From Guptibacillus hwajinpoensis (GTDB lineage: Bacteria; Bacillota; Bacilli; Bacillales; Guptibacillaceae), in NCBI RefSeq assembly GCF_001039475.1, contig NZ_LELK01000001.1, positions 15,436 through 79,435 of the forward strand: a stretch of 64,000 nt of DNA, written 5' to 3'. The position numbers and the translations under genes are program-made. Every line of letters begins with the position of its first letter. The stretch's first letter is position 1. Positions 26,821 through 35,509 of the stretch are shown here, piece by piece. The notes under the pieces are model-generated. The model ran no database searches, was not told the origin of the DNA, and saw only the letters and a program-made list of their open reading frames with translations.

Positions 26821-26895
26821 TCCACAGTAGCTCAGTGGTAGAGCTATCGGCTGTTAACCGATCGGTCGTAGGTTCGAATCCTACCTGTGGAGCCA
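26821..26895 (+). tRNA. tRNA-Asn (GTT)
   Basis: Acceptor TCCACAG pairs with CTGTGGA; anticodon GTT in CTGTTAACC; TTCGAATC T-loop; CCA is encoded. Confidence 0.97.
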
Positions 26896-26898
26896 TAT

Positions 26899-26975
26899 GG
26901 CGGTGTAGCTCAGCTGGCTAGAGCGTACGGTTCATACCCGTGAGGTCGGGGGTTCGATCCCCTCCGCCGCTACCA
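26899..26975 (+). tRNA. tRNA-Met (CAT), probably elongator
   Basis: Acceptor GGCGGTG pairs with CGCCGCT (one G-U pair at the end); anticodon CAT; encoded CCA. A paired first base separates it from the initiator tRNA at 27330. Confidence 0.93.
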
Positions 26976-26998
26976 TTTATTTTAAAACGACACACAGT

Positions 26999-27075
26999 GG
27001 CGGTTGTGGCGAAGTGGTTAACGCACCGGATTGTGATTCCGGCATTCGTGGGTTCAATTCCCATCAGCCGCCCCA
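26999..27075 (+). tRNA. tRNA-His (GTG)
   Basis: Anticodon GTG in GATTGTGATTC. The extra 5' G (position -1) opposite the discriminator C, a hallmark of histidine tRNA, is present. CCA encoded. Confidence 0.97.
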
Positions 27076-27088
27076 CTATATTACATAA

Positions 27089-27165
27089 GGACCCTTAGCT
27101 CAGCTGGTTAGAGCTGACGGCTCATAACCGTCCGGTCGCAGGTTCGAGTCCTGCAGGGTCCACCA
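27089..27165 (+). tRNA. tRNA with CAT anticodon, probably Ile2 (lysidine-modified)
   Basis: Acceptor GGACCCT / AGGGTCC, anticodon CAT in GGCTCATAACC, CCA encoded. The body resembles the B. subtilis Ile tRNA whose C34 becomes lysidine; Met identity cannot be excluded without comparison. Confidence 0.9.
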
Positions 27166-27175
27166 AATGCATATC

Positions 27176-27268
27176 GGAGGAATACCCAAGTCTGGCTGAA
27201 GGGATCGGTCTTGAAAACCGACAGGGGCTTAATCGCCCGCGGGGGTTCGAATCCCTCTTCCTCCTCCA
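27176..27268 (+). tRNA. tRNA-Ser (TGA)
   Basis: 93 bases with a long variable arm; anticodon TGA in GGTCTTGAAAACC; acceptor GGAGGAA / TTCCTCC. The discriminator before CCA reads T, where serine tRNAs usually have G. Confidence 0.95.
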
Positions 27269-27329
27269 TTTACTCTTTCAATGCATTGAAGCATTATCTT
27301 GTAGAGGAACATTAATTCATTTATATCGT

Positions 27330-27409
<80 letters not shown>

Positions 27410-27454
27410 ATAAATTCTGACTACGTCGAATAAACTTCTACGTTAAAACTTAAT

Positions 27455-27520
27455 TCGGAGTCCCATTAGGGCAACCTAGACTCAAACTTAGGTGCTAATA
27501 CACTCAAGAGTAAGTGAACG
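27455..27520 (+). other. Decayed structured RNA between tRNA genes (S-box-like or tRNA-like)
   Basis: The 186-base gap between tRNA-fMet and tRNA-Phe has no open frame. It contains GGGCAACC followed by a CCTA / TAGG hairpin and GGTGCTAATAC, which resembles the P3 half of an S-box. The hairpin loop ACTCAAA also resembles a Leu(CAA) anticodon loop. The remaining conserved parts of either RNA are missing, so this is at best a remnant. Confidence 0.3.
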
Positions 27521-27592
27521 ATACATATTAATAATATTGCATTCTTTGTATAGAGATTAACTTGTTTTCTCTAACATTTAAGAAGATCCCTC

Positions 27593-27668
<76 letters not shown>

Positions 27669-27680
27669 CTTAACAAAGAT

Positions 27681-27713
27681 CCCACTCGTCATTTATGACG
27701 AGTTTTTTTGTTT
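27681..27713 (+). terminator. Terminator of the tRNA cluster
   Basis: ACTCGTCAT / ATGACGAGT stem followed by seven T residues. Confidence 0.88.
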
Positions 27714-27791
27714 CTATTTTTACTCGGATGTTTAATTTTAAATATAGCGGGGAAAATCTATATGTGTTGCGGAAGTTCAAATGTTTATTAT

Positions 27792-27862
27792 TTGAAAACG
27801 CATGACAAATCTGCTACTGTAAACTTGTGACGTCGTCATGTCCTAGTGACGGGATTCCCGTC
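27792..27862 (+). promoter_or_regulatory. sodA promoter and inverted repeats in the leader
   Basis: TTGAAA (27792-27797), a 17-base spacer and TACTGT (27815-27820). Downstream lie two inverted repeats, TGACG-T-CGTCA (27828-27838) and GACGGGA-T-TCCCGTC (27848-27862), which could be operators or mRNA hairpins ahead of the sodA ribosome binding site. Confidence 0.5.
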
Positions 27863-27903
27863 CTGACAGCAAGTTACATATTATTTTAAGGAGGAGATTC
27901 ACA

Positions 27904-28515
27904 ATGGCTAAATTTGAACTACCAGAACTACCTTACGCTTACAACGCACTAGAACCACATATTGACGAAGAAACAATGAAGATCCACCACGACAAGCATC
28001 ACAACGCATATGTAACAAAGTTGAATGGTGCACTAGAAGGTCATGAAGACCACTCATCTAAGAGCCTTGAAGACCTTCTTGGTAACCTTGATGCTCTACC
28101 TGAAGGCATCCGTACTGCTGTTCGAAACAATGGCGGTGGACATGCAAACCACTCACTTTTCTGGCAACTTCTAAGCCCAAATGGCGGTGGAGAACCATCA
28201 GGTAACTTAAGTGAAGCAATTAAAACGAAATTCGGTAGCTTTGAAAGCTTTAAAGAAGATTTCGCTAACGCTGCTGCTGGACGCTTCGGCTCAGGCTGGG
28301 CATGGCTAGTAGTTAAAGGCGGCGAACTTGAAGTAACGAGCACACCTAACCAAGATACTCCTGTAATGGAAGGTGTTACACCTATTCTAGGTCTTGATGT
28401 TTGGGAGCATGCTTATTATCTTAAGTATCAAAACAAACGTCCTGATTACATCAGCGCATTCTGGAATGTTGTAAACTGGGATGAAGTTGCTAAGCGTTAC
28501 GAAGCAGCTAAATAA
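27904..28515 (+). CDS. sodA: Superoxide dismutase (Mn type)
   Basis: Converts superoxide to oxygen and hydrogen peroxide in the cytosol. 203 residues, as usual. Metal ligands are His in [10 protein letters not shown] (near 27), His in [11 protein letters not shown] (near 83), and Asp and His in [11 protein letters not shown] (near 165-169). The [11 protein letters not shown] region together with PNQDTP favours manganese. Codon use looks strongly biased, as expected for a highly expressed gene. AAGGAGG site; a hairpin terminator follows. Location matches sodA of B. subtilis. Confidence 0.97.
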   Translation: MAKFELPELPYAYNALEPHIDEETMKIHHDKHHNAYVTKLNGALEGHEDHSSKSLEDLLGNLDALPEGIRTAVRNNGGGHANHSLFWQLLSPNGGGEPSGNLSEAIKTKFGSFESFKEDFANAAAGRFGSGWAWLVVKGGELEVTSTPNQDTPVMEGVTPILGLDVWEHAYYLKYQNKRPDYISAFWNVVNWDEVAKRYEAAK

Positions 28516-28531
28516 TAAAAGGTAATTGATT

Positions 28532-28562
28532 AACCCCGACAACTCTGTTGTCGGGGTTTTTA
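28532..28562. terminator. Terminator after sodA, shared with the convergent small gene
   Basis: CCCCGACAAC / GTTGTCGGGG stem with a T5 tail. The convergent gene ends at 28560, inside its right flank. Confidence 0.85.
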
Positions 28563-28850
28563 GTATTCAATTCGAACAGAAATGGAACCAAAAATAGCTA
28601 GTGCCTTTTCAATGACGAGATCAGTAAGGCTAGAGCCGTCTTCAAAGTCGTACTCGCTTATTATAAGGATTTGCCTGTCTGACATGGTAATGATAAGTTC
28701 TTCCAAGTCATTATTAATGAGTATGGTATGGCGATTTTTGTGATAGACATAATAGCCATTGAGTTGGTTAAGCACTTCTTCTAACGTCATAATGAAATGA
28801 TTTCGAACTTCAGGAATGATTGATTTGTGTTGGTGTTTAAAGCAGAACAT
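28560..28850 (-). CDS. Hypothetical protein of 96 residues
   Basis: I do not recognise this protein. It has no signal peptide or membrane helix. It contains a short amphipathic helix (MTLEEVLNQLNGYYVYH), then alternating hydrophobic residues that suggest beta strands (HTILINNDLEELIITMSDRQILIISEYDF), then a final helix and strand. A small alpha/beta domain is likely. An AAAGGGG site precedes the ATG. It is convergent with sodA and divergent from the MFS gene, so it has its own promoter. Confidence 0.65.
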   Translation of the reverse strand: MFCFKHQHKSIIPEVRNHFIMTLEEVLNQLNGYYVYHKNRHTILINNDLEELIITMSDRQILIISEYDFEDGSSLTDLVIEKALAIFGSISVRIEY

Positions 28851-28951
28851 GTCATATCCCCTTTCAAAAACAGTTTATCCTTTTTGAAACATCCGCATAA
28901 CGAGCAGGAATTAATACAAAATAAGGGTGGATGAAAAAAGGGGAGTTTGCT

Positions 28952-30202
28952 ATGAAAGTCATTAAACACATGATTGGTGATATAGAAGTAACAAAGGATT
29001 TATTGTTATTGCTTACAATCGGTGGATTATATGCATTGAGCATTGCGCTCTCAAACACGTTTGTAAATGTGTACCTGTGGAAACAGTCCGGTGAGTTTAC
29101 TGATATAGGCATTTACAATCTTGCAGCTGTAATTAGTCAACCATTAACCTTTATCCTGGCTGGTAAGTGGGCGAAGAAAATGGACAGGGTAATTGTATTA
29201 AGAATAGGGGTCATATTTCTTGCACTTTTCTATATTACAGTCTTAGCTCTAGGTCAGAATGCGAGTCACTTACTGATCTTACTAGGAGCATTACTTGGTA
29301 TAGGTTTTGGCTTTTACTGGCTTGCTTTTAATGTGTTAACATTTGAGATTACTGAACCAGAAACGAGAGATTTTTTTAATGGGTTTCTAGGTCTACTTAC
29401 ATCATTTGCAGGGATGATTGGACCGATTTTCGCGGGATTTGTAATATCAAGCCTCGAAGCGTTTACAGGCTATAAAGTAATTTTTGCGGTTTCACTTGCA
29501 TTGTTTTTCACGGCTGTAATTTTAAGTTTCTTCTTAGAAAGACGCTCCGCAAAAGGCACATTTTCATTTAGACGAGTGTTCCAAGAGAGGAAATCAAATT
29601 CAGACTGGTTGAATATATTGCATGCTCACTTCTTTCAAGGAATTAGAGAGGGGACTTTTATTTTCATTATTGTTGTCCTTGTCTTTATTACAACTGAAAG
29701 TGAACTAGCGATTGGAACGTTTGGACTTGTTAATTCAGCAGTCGCTTTTCTTGCTTATTACCTTGCAACCCGACTCATTAAACCGCGCTTTAGAAAAAAA
29801 GCTATATTATATGGTGGAATTATGCTTTATGCGTCTGTTTTTCTTCTCATATCTGATTTGACCTTCGGGAAGCTACTCGTTTATGGAATATGTATTTCTC
29901 TTGCTTATCCTTTACTTCTCGTACCATATATTTCTTTAACGTATGATGTAATAGGGAAAGCATGGAATGCTGCTGAAATGCGAATAGAATATATTGTGGT
30001 TCGAGAAGTATATCTCAATTTAGGCAGGATAGTTTCCATCATCCTATTTCTAATCGCTGTCTCTTTGTTTAACGACGCAAAAAGTATCCCGATCTTATTG
30101 TTGATTGTAGGTGCAGGATATTCGTTTATCTATCTGTTTATTAGGAAGCTGAAAAGCAAACCTGTTTCAGAAACAGAATCACCACCAGAAGCGTTACAAT
30201 AG
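28952..30202 (+). CDS. yqgE: MFS transporter (YqgE-like)
   Basis: Membrane transporter of about 416 residues with around eleven or twelve hydrophobic segments, major facilitator type. A cytosolic stretch between about 190 and 215 (LERRSAKGTFSFRRVFQERKSNSDW) separates the two halves. The substrate cannot be told from sequence. ATG 28952 is chosen because of the AAGGGGAG site; the frame opens 21 bases earlier. Location between sodA and pbpA matches yqgE. Confidence 0.88.
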   Translation: MKVIKHMIGDIEVTKDLLLLLTIGGLYALSIALSNTFVNVYLWKQSGEFTDIGIYNLAAVISQPLTFILAGKWAKKMDRVIVLRIGVIFLALFYITVLALGQNASHLLILLGALLGIGFGFYWLAFNVLTFEITEPETRDFFNGFLGLLTSFAGMIGPIFAGFVISSLEAFTGYKVIFAVSLALFFTAVILSFFLERRSAKGTFSFRRVFQERKSNSDWLNILHAHFFQGIREGTFIFIIVVLVFITTESELAIGTFGLVNSAVAFLAYYLATRLIKPRFRKKAILYGGIMLYASVFLLISDLTFGKLLVYGICISLAYPLLLVPYISLTYDVIGKAWNAAEMRIEYIVVREVYLNLGRIVSIILFLIAVSLFNDAKSIPILLLIVGAGYSFIYLFIRKLKSKPVSETESPPEALQ

Positions 30203-30264
30203 CTCCTTAGTCCCTTTACTTTTGTGACACCAGTAAGTATAGTTAGTAGAAGAGATTACAGAGG

Positions 30265-30287
30265 GACACCTGTCTGCAACAGGTGTC
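30265..30287 (+). promoter_or_regulatory. Hairpin in the pbpA leader
   Basis: A perfect nine-base inverted repeat, GACACCTGT / ACAGGTGTC, with a CTGCA loop, just ahead of the pbpA ribosome binding site. No T tract follows, so it is not a plain terminator. Confidence 0.5.
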
Positions 30288-30312
30288 TATATGTGTTGGA
30301 GGGGAGTTAATC

Positions 30313-32340
30313 GTGAAACATTCAAAAAAGAAAAGCCATGTTCCGTTCAGGCTTAATATATTGTTTCTATCCGTTTTTCTACTGTTCTCTACGTTGATCT
30401 TGCGATTGGGAGTCATTCAAATCGTGAATGGTGAAGAATATCAACGTGTATCTGAACAAACAGAAAATGTGACTGCAGAATCAACAGCACCAAGAGGAAA
30501 AATGTATGACCGTTACGGTCGCGTTCTTGTAGACAATAATCCGGAATTTGCGCTTACATATATTCGAACGCAAAATACGAAGCAGGCTGAGAGACTCGAA
30601 TTAGCCCAGAAATTAGCTAGCTTCATTGAAAAAGATACAGATGATGTGATTGATCGAGACTTGAAAGATTACTGGATTATCGCAAACCCTGAAGAAGCAA
30701 AAGCGAAATTAACTGAAAAAGAATGGGAAGAGATGGAGTCTGGTGATGCCTATCAGCTTCAAATTGAGCGCATTTCTGATAAAGATTTAAATACGATCAA
30801 AAACGATCCTGCTGAGTTGGAAGTAGCTGCGATCAAAAGAGCGATGGATAATGGGTATGCACTTTCTTCGCAAACAATCAAAGTCGGTTTAACAGAAGAT
30901 GAAATTGCAAAGATAAGTGAAAATCTTGGAGAGCTTCCAGGTATCGAAATTCAGGCTGATGCGACACGAGAGTATCCATATGGAGATACACTTCAGACAA
31001 TCTTTGGGAATGTAGGACCGATTCCTCGCGATGAACTTAGCTATTACGGACTAAGAGATTATGAACGAAACGACCAAGTTGGTATTAGCTATCTTGAGAA
31101 AGAATATGAAGAGTATTTAAAAGGCCAAAAAGAAAAGCTTACGTATGTTACTGATAAATCAGGGGAACCAATTGGTGAGCCCGAAGTAATTGAAGGTAAA
31201 CGAGGAAATGACTTGGTTCTATCTCTTGATATTGATTTGCAACAAGAAGTAGAAAAAATTCTAGATGAAGAATTACGTGATGCCAGACAATATGGAGCTA
31301 CTCGTGGTTATGTAGTCATGATGGATCCTGAAACTGGCGAGATTCTTTCTCTTGCAGGTAAAGAATATAGCAAAGGTGAATTTAAAGATCGAACGTTTGG
31401 CGTTATTGGTGACGCTTATGCCATGGGGTCCACTGTAAAGGGAGCTACAGTTTTAACCGGATATCAATATGACGTAATTAAACCAAATACAGTACTAAGA
31501 GACGAAGTATTGTATTTTAAAGATGAAGGTAAAAAATCTTCCTATACTGCAAATGCAATGGGGCCAATTACAGATCTAGTGGCGTTACAGAGATCTTCAA
31601 ACGTTTATATGTGGAAAATTGCTATGATGATGGCAGAATATGATTATGCACCATATGAAAGCAGTAGCTATGACCCTACAGCTTATAATGAATTTAGGGA
31701 ATCCTTCTCTCAGTTTGGTCTGGGGGTCAAAACAGGTATCGATTTACCAGGAGAAAGTTCTGGTTTGAGTGGTGGTTCTAATGATTTTGGTAAGATTCTT
31801 GATTTTTCAATTGGACAATATGATACGTATACACCTGTTCAAATGGCTCAATATATATCAACTATTGCTAACGATGGATATCGTATTGAACCCCATCTCC
31901 TAAAAGAAGTGCATGAACCATCTGATAAAGAAAATTTATCCAATACAGTTCTTTATCAACACACACCTAAATTGTTGAATAAAATAAAAATGAGTGAAGA
32001 TAAAGTAGAACATGTACAACGAGGAATGTGGATGGTTATGAACACCAAGGAAGGAACAGCAAGATCAGGATCATATTTCGAGAGTAATGATTATGTGGCA
32101 GCCGGAAAAACTGGTACGGCTCAGATAGGTGATGATTATAACCTCACTCTTGTTGGTTACGCTCCATATGAGAATCCTGAAGTAGCTTTTTCTGTTGTTG
32201 TTCCAGAATTAAATGATTCAACTTCTGGTAAAGTTAACAAAAAGATCGGTGGACGTATTCTTGATGCTTACTTTGATTTAAAAGATGAAGCCAAGAAGCC
32301 AAAAAACTATGAAGAAACCAAAAAAGAAGATTTGGATTAA
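30313..32340 (+). CDS. pbpA: Class B penicillin-binding protein (PBP2A type)
   Basis: Peptidoglycan transpeptidase, about 675 residues, with one N-terminal membrane anchor (LNILFLSVFLLFSTLILRLGVIQI). A dimerisation domain follows and contains PRGKMYDRYGRVLVDNNP. The transpeptidase domain has the three active-site motifs STVK (serine nucleophile), SSN and KTGTA. It acts outside the membrane in cell-wall elongation, like PbpA of B. subtilis in the same position. The start is GTG 30313 with a GGAGGGG site. The C-terminus is rich in Lys and Glu. Confidence 0.93.
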   Translation: MKHSKKKSHVPFRLNILFLSVFLLFSTLILRLGVIQIVNGEEYQRVSEQTENVTAESTAPRGKMYDRYGRVLVDNNPEFALTYIRTQNTKQAERLELAQKLASFIEKDTDDVIDRDLKDYWIIANPEEAKAKLTEKEWEEMESGDAYQLQIERISDKDLNTIKNDPAELEVAAIKRAMDNGYALSSQTIKVGLTEDEIAKISENLGELPGIEIQADATREYPYGDTLQTIFGNVGPIPRDELSYYGLRDYERNDQVGISYLEKEYEEYLKGQKEKLTYVTDKSGEPIGEPEVIEGKRGNDLVLSLDIDLQQEVEKILDEELRDARQYGATRGYVVMMDPETGEILSLAGKEYSKGEFKDRTFGVIGDAYAMGSTVKGATVLTGYQYDVIKPNTVLRDEVLYFKDEGKKSSYTANAMGPITDLVALQRSSNVYMWKIAMMMAEYDYAPYESSSYDPTAYNEFRESFSQFGLGVKTGIDLPGESSGLSGGSNDFGKILDFSIGQYDTYTPVQMAQYISTIANDGYRIEPHLLKEVHEPSDKENLSNTVLYQHTPKLLNKIKMSEDKVEHVQRGMWMVMNTKEGTARSGSYFESNDYVAAGKTGTAQIGDDYNLTLVGYAPYENPEVAFSVVVPELNDSTSGKVNKKIGGRILDAYFDLKDEAKKPKNYEETKKEDLD

Positions 32341-32343
32341 GAA

Positions 32344-32370
32344 GAAAACCGCTGAAAAGCGGTTTTTTTA
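32344..32370 (+). terminator. Terminator after pbpA
   Basis: AACCGCT / AGCGGTT stem with a four-base loop and seven T residues. Confidence 0.88.
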
Positions 32371-32491
32371 TATATCAGGGGACACATTAAGGGGAGATGC
32401 ATCTCTGTTATTAATAAATTCATAATCTGAATGTATATAAATATCCCTAAGTCCCCAGAAAAAGACAAATTAAAACGTTTTCCTACACGTC

Positions 32492-32530
32492 TTTACAATT
32501 TCTTTACATTCGGTTTATATGTCATTAATA
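32492..32530 (+). promoter_or_regulatory. PhoP box array ahead of pstS
   Basis: Four hexamers TTTACA (32492), TTTACA (32503), TTTATA (32514) and TTAATA (32525) are spaced exactly 11 bases apart. This is the direct-repeat arrangement bound by PhoP dimers in Bacillus (TTAACA-like, five-base gaps). Phosphate starvation would activate pstSCAB-phoU through it. Confidence 0.8.
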
Positions 32531-32617
32531 TCTGGGCTGTATTCTATGACTTGTGAGAGAGATGAGTAACGGCATCTCACCATTCACAGTACAAACATCC
32601 ATTTAGGGGGAAATCAC

Positions 32618-33577
32618 ATGAAGTTCAAAGGCATTATGCTTATGCTAGTTATGTCGATGGTGTTAGTTTTCGCAGCAGCTTGCGGAAATAATAGCGAAGG
32701 CAATGGCGGTAACGGTGAAGAGTCTTCTGATAAAGTATCCGGAGATGTATTGATGGACGGATCTTCTACAGTATTTCCAATTATGGAAGCTGTTGCTGAA
32801 GAATATGCTTCTGCACAACCTGATGTTAAGGTAAGCGTTGGTGTATCCGGTACTGGCGGTGGATTCGAGAAATTCTCAGCTGGAGAAACTGACATGAGTA
32901 ACGCTTCTCGTCCTATTAAAGAAGAAGAAGTGAAAGCACTTGAAGAAGCAGGTATTGATTTCACTGAGTTTGAAGTCGCTAAAGATGGTCTTTCAATCGT
33001 AGTAAACAAAGAAAACGACTGGGTAAACCAGCTTACTATTGAAGAACTTCAGAAAATTTGGTTAGGCGAAGCAACAATGTGGAGTGATATTAACTCTGAA
33101 TGGCCAGAAGAAAAAATCGTGCTATTTAGCCCTGGTACTGACTCTGGTACGTACGACTACTTCAACGAAGTCGTTCTTGAAGAAGAGCAAATGAATAAGG
33201 AAGCAACGCTTTCTGAAGATGATAATGTTCTTGTGAATGGTGTGACTGGTTCTAAGAATGGAATGGCATTCTTTGGATATGCATACTACCTTGAAAATAA
33301 AGAAAATCTTAATGTAGTACCAATTGTAAACGGTGAAGGCGAAGCTATTGAGCCTAACGCTGAAACAATTCAAGATGGCACATACGAACCACTTTCTCGT
33401 CCAATGTACACTTATATTAAGCATTCGTCTGTTAAAGATAAACAAGCAGTAAATGACTTTGCTAAGTATACTTTTGAAAATGCTGGTGACATGGCCGAGG
33501 CTGTTGGTTATGTAGCACTTCCTGAAGAGAAATACACTGAAGCATTGGACAAGCTAAACGAAATCGCTGGTAAGTAA
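32618..33577 (+). CDS. pstS: Phosphate ABC transporter substrate-binding lipoprotein
   Basis: Binds inorganic phosphate outside the membrane. 319 residues with a lipoprotein signal (MKFKGIMLMLVMSMVLVFAAACG; the lipid-bearing cysteine is residue 22). Phosphate-contact regions include DGSSTVFP, GTGGGFEKF and the SRPIK segment, and a later FSPGTDSGTYDYF. A glycine/asparagine-rich linker follows the cysteine. A good GGGGG site precedes ATG. A stable hairpin separates it from pstC. Confidence 0.97.
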   Translation: MKFKGIMLMLVMSMVLVFAAACGNNSEGNGGNGEESSDKVSGDVLMDGSSTVFPIMEAVAEEYASAQPDVKVSVGVSGTGGGFEKFSAGETDMSNASRPIKEEEVKALEEAGIDFTEFEVAKDGLSIVVNKENDWVNQLTIEELQKIWLGEATMWSDINSEWPEEKIVLFSPGTDSGTYDYFNEVVLEEEQMNKEATLSEDDNVLVNGVTGSKNGMAFFGYAYYLENKENLNVVPIVNGEGEAIEPNAETIQDGTYEPLSRPMYTYIKHSSVKDKQAVNDFAKYTFENAGDMAEAVGYVALPEEKYTEALDKLNEIAGK

Positions 33578-33595
33578 TATTAAATGAAACAGTTT

Positions 33596-33619
33596 AGTGA
33601 GGAGTTAGAACTCCTCACT
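33596..33619 (+). terminator. Attenuating hairpin between pstS and pstC
   Basis: A perfect 11-base inverted repeat (AGTGAGGAGTT and its complement) with a two-base centre, followed by a mixed T-rich tail rather than a clean T run. It probably gives partial termination or protects the pstS 3' end, allowing more PstS than membrane subunits. Confidence 0.7.
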
Positions 33620-33656
33620 TTATCCTGTTTTGCTCTTTTGTGAGGGGGAGTAATAA

Positions 33657-34589
33657 ATGCAAGGGTCAATTCGTCAGATGATAAAAGATAAAAAAGAGAA
33701 ACAACAGTCTCGTTCGAAAATTGTTGAAAAAATTGTTCCAGGGATATTACTGATATGTGCAATCATATCGGTATTAACAACACTTGGAATCGTATTTACA
33801 TTAATCGTTGAAACAATTACTTTCTTTAGCCAAGTATCTGTTATTGAATATTTTACAAGTAAAGATTGGTATCCGTTTTTTGAAAGTGATCCAGACTATG
33901 GCATTTGGCCATTGATCTCAGGAACTCTTTTGATTACTGGTATTGCTATGCTTGTTGCAGTGCCATTTGGACTTGGAGCAGCCATTTATTTGAGTGAATA
34001 TGCAACTGATCGAGTTAGACGAATCATTAAACCGATTTTAGAAGTTTTAGCAGGAATTCCAACAATTGTGTATGGTTTCTTCGCTTTAACCTTTGTCACT
34101 CCCGTTCTACAAAATGTTATTCCAAGTTTACCTGTTTTTAATGCACTAAGCCCAGGAATTGTAGTTGGTATCATGATTATTCCTATGATTGCTTCACTTT
34201 CGGAAGATGCAATGAGCTCTGTGCCAAATGCAATCCGTGAAGGAGCTCTCGGTTTAGGTGCAACACGTTTTGAAGTTGCTGTTAAAGTTGTTCTTCCAGC
34301 AGCACTCTCAGGAATCATCGCTTCAGTTGTACTTGCGATATCTCGTGCAATTGGGGAGACGATGATTGTAACGGTAGCAGGTGGGGCAACACCAAAACTT
34401 ACACTTGATGTGACAGAGTCTATCCAAACGATGACTTCATATATTGTACAGGTGAGTCTTGGTGACGCAGGGTTCGGAACAACGATTTACTACAGCATTT
34501 ACGCTGTTGGTATGACGCTGTTTTTATTTACACTCATTATGAACCTTGTTGCTCAATATATTTCTCGTAGATTCAGGGAGGAATACTAA
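33657..34589 (+). CDS. pstC: Phosphate ABC transporter permease PstC
   Basis: Membrane subunit of the high-affinity phosphate importer, 310 residues with about six helices. The ABC permease (EAA) loop reads AIREGALGLGATRFEVAVKVVLPAALSGI. An N-terminal cytosolic stretch is rich in Lys and Gln. The stop codon overlaps the pstA start (TAATG), so the two are coupled. Confidence 0.96.
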   Translation: MQGSIRQMIKDKKEKQQSRSKIVEKIVPGILLICAIISVLTTLGIVFTLIVETITFFSQVSVIEYFTSKDWYPFFESDPDYGIWPLISGTLLITGIAMLVAVPFGLGAAIYLSEYATDRVRRIIKPILEVLAGIPTIVYGFFALTFVTPVLQNVIPSLPVFNALSPGIVVGIMIIPMIASLSEDAMSSVPNAIREGALGLGATRFEVAVKVVLPAALSGIIASVVLAISRAIGETMIVTVAGGATPKLTLDVTESIQTMTSYIVQVSLGDAGFGTTIYYSIYAVGMTLFLFTLIMNLVAQYISRRFREEY

Positions 34590-35467
34590 TGCAATTAGTT
34601 GATCAGGCAAAAGTCAAAAGTAGAATGCAAACTAGACTCAAGCAAAATAAAGTTCTTAAAGGTGTTTTCTTTGGAACAACAATTTTTGCGTTAGTCGTTC
34701 TTGTTATCTTGCTATATCGGATATTGACTCAAGGAATTGGTTATCTGGACTTACAATTCTTCCAAAACTTCGCTTCCAGATTCCCAGAAAAAGCAGGGAT
34801 TAAAGCAGCTTTCTTTGGATCTTTATGGCTAATGGCCGTTATTGCTCCAGTGTCATTGATAATCGGAGTAGGAACAGCGATATACCTTGAGGAATACGCA
34901 AAGAAGAACCGTTTTACGACGTTTATTCAAATTAATATTTCAAACCTAGCTGGTGTTCCATCAATTGTGTTTGGTTTACTTGGACTAACTGTCTTTGTAA
35001 GAATGCTTGAAATGGGTAGAAGTGTCCTAGCGGGTGGTTTAACGATGAGTTTGCTAATCTTGCCAATCATTGTTGTAGCAGCTCAGGAGGCAGTTCGTTC
35101 TGTACCGAAAGAATTACGTGAAGCATCATATGCTATGGGTGCAACAAAGTGGCAAACGATTAAAAAAGTCGTCTTACCTGCTGCAATACCAGGAATTCTG
35201 ACTGGAGGAATCCTAGCGTTATCGCGTGCTATCGGTGAAACAGCGCCACTTCTCATGATTGGTGCGCTTACGTTTGTGGCGTATTTACCTGAGAATTTAT
35301 TATCTGGGTTTACTGTTATGCCTATTCAAATATTTAACTGGACAAGTCGTCCGCAAACCGAATTCCATGATGTTGCTGCAGCTGGTATTATAGTATTATT
35401 AGCAATGCTTCTTATCATGAACTCCATTGCGGTCCTAATTCGAAATAAATTTTCAAAACGATTATAA
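34589..35467 (+). CDS. pstA: Phosphate ABC transporter permease PstA
   Basis: Second membrane subunit, 292 residues, about six helices. EAA loop: ELREASYAMGATKWQTIKKVVLPAAIPGI. It overlaps pstC by one base and is followed by pstB. The C-terminal RTSRPQTEFHDVAAAG-like region (ending in IRNKFSKRL) is typical of PstA. Confidence 0.96.
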   Translation: MQLVDQAKVKSRMQTRLKQNKVLKGVFFGTTIFALVVLVILLYRILTQGIGYLDLQFFQNFASRFPEKAGIKAAFFGSLWLMAVIAPVSLIIGVGTAIYLEEYAKKNRFTTFIQINISNLAGVPSIVFGLLGLTVFVRMLEMGRSVLAGGLTMSLLILPIIVVAAQEAVRSVPKELREASYAMGATKWQTIKKVVLPAAIPGILTGGILALSRAIGETAPLLMIGALTFVAYLPENLLSGFTVMPIQIFNWTSRPQTEFHDVAAAGIIVLLAMLLIMNSIAVLIRNKFSKRL

Positions 35468-35509
35468 GAGAATAGATGCTCTCATCATCAAGTAAAGGGG
35501 ATTTTGATC

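Noticed and set aside
28931-30202. MFS gene near sodA as drug efflux pump
   Set aside because: Nothing in the sequence identifies a substrate; the positional match to yqgE is all that can be supported.
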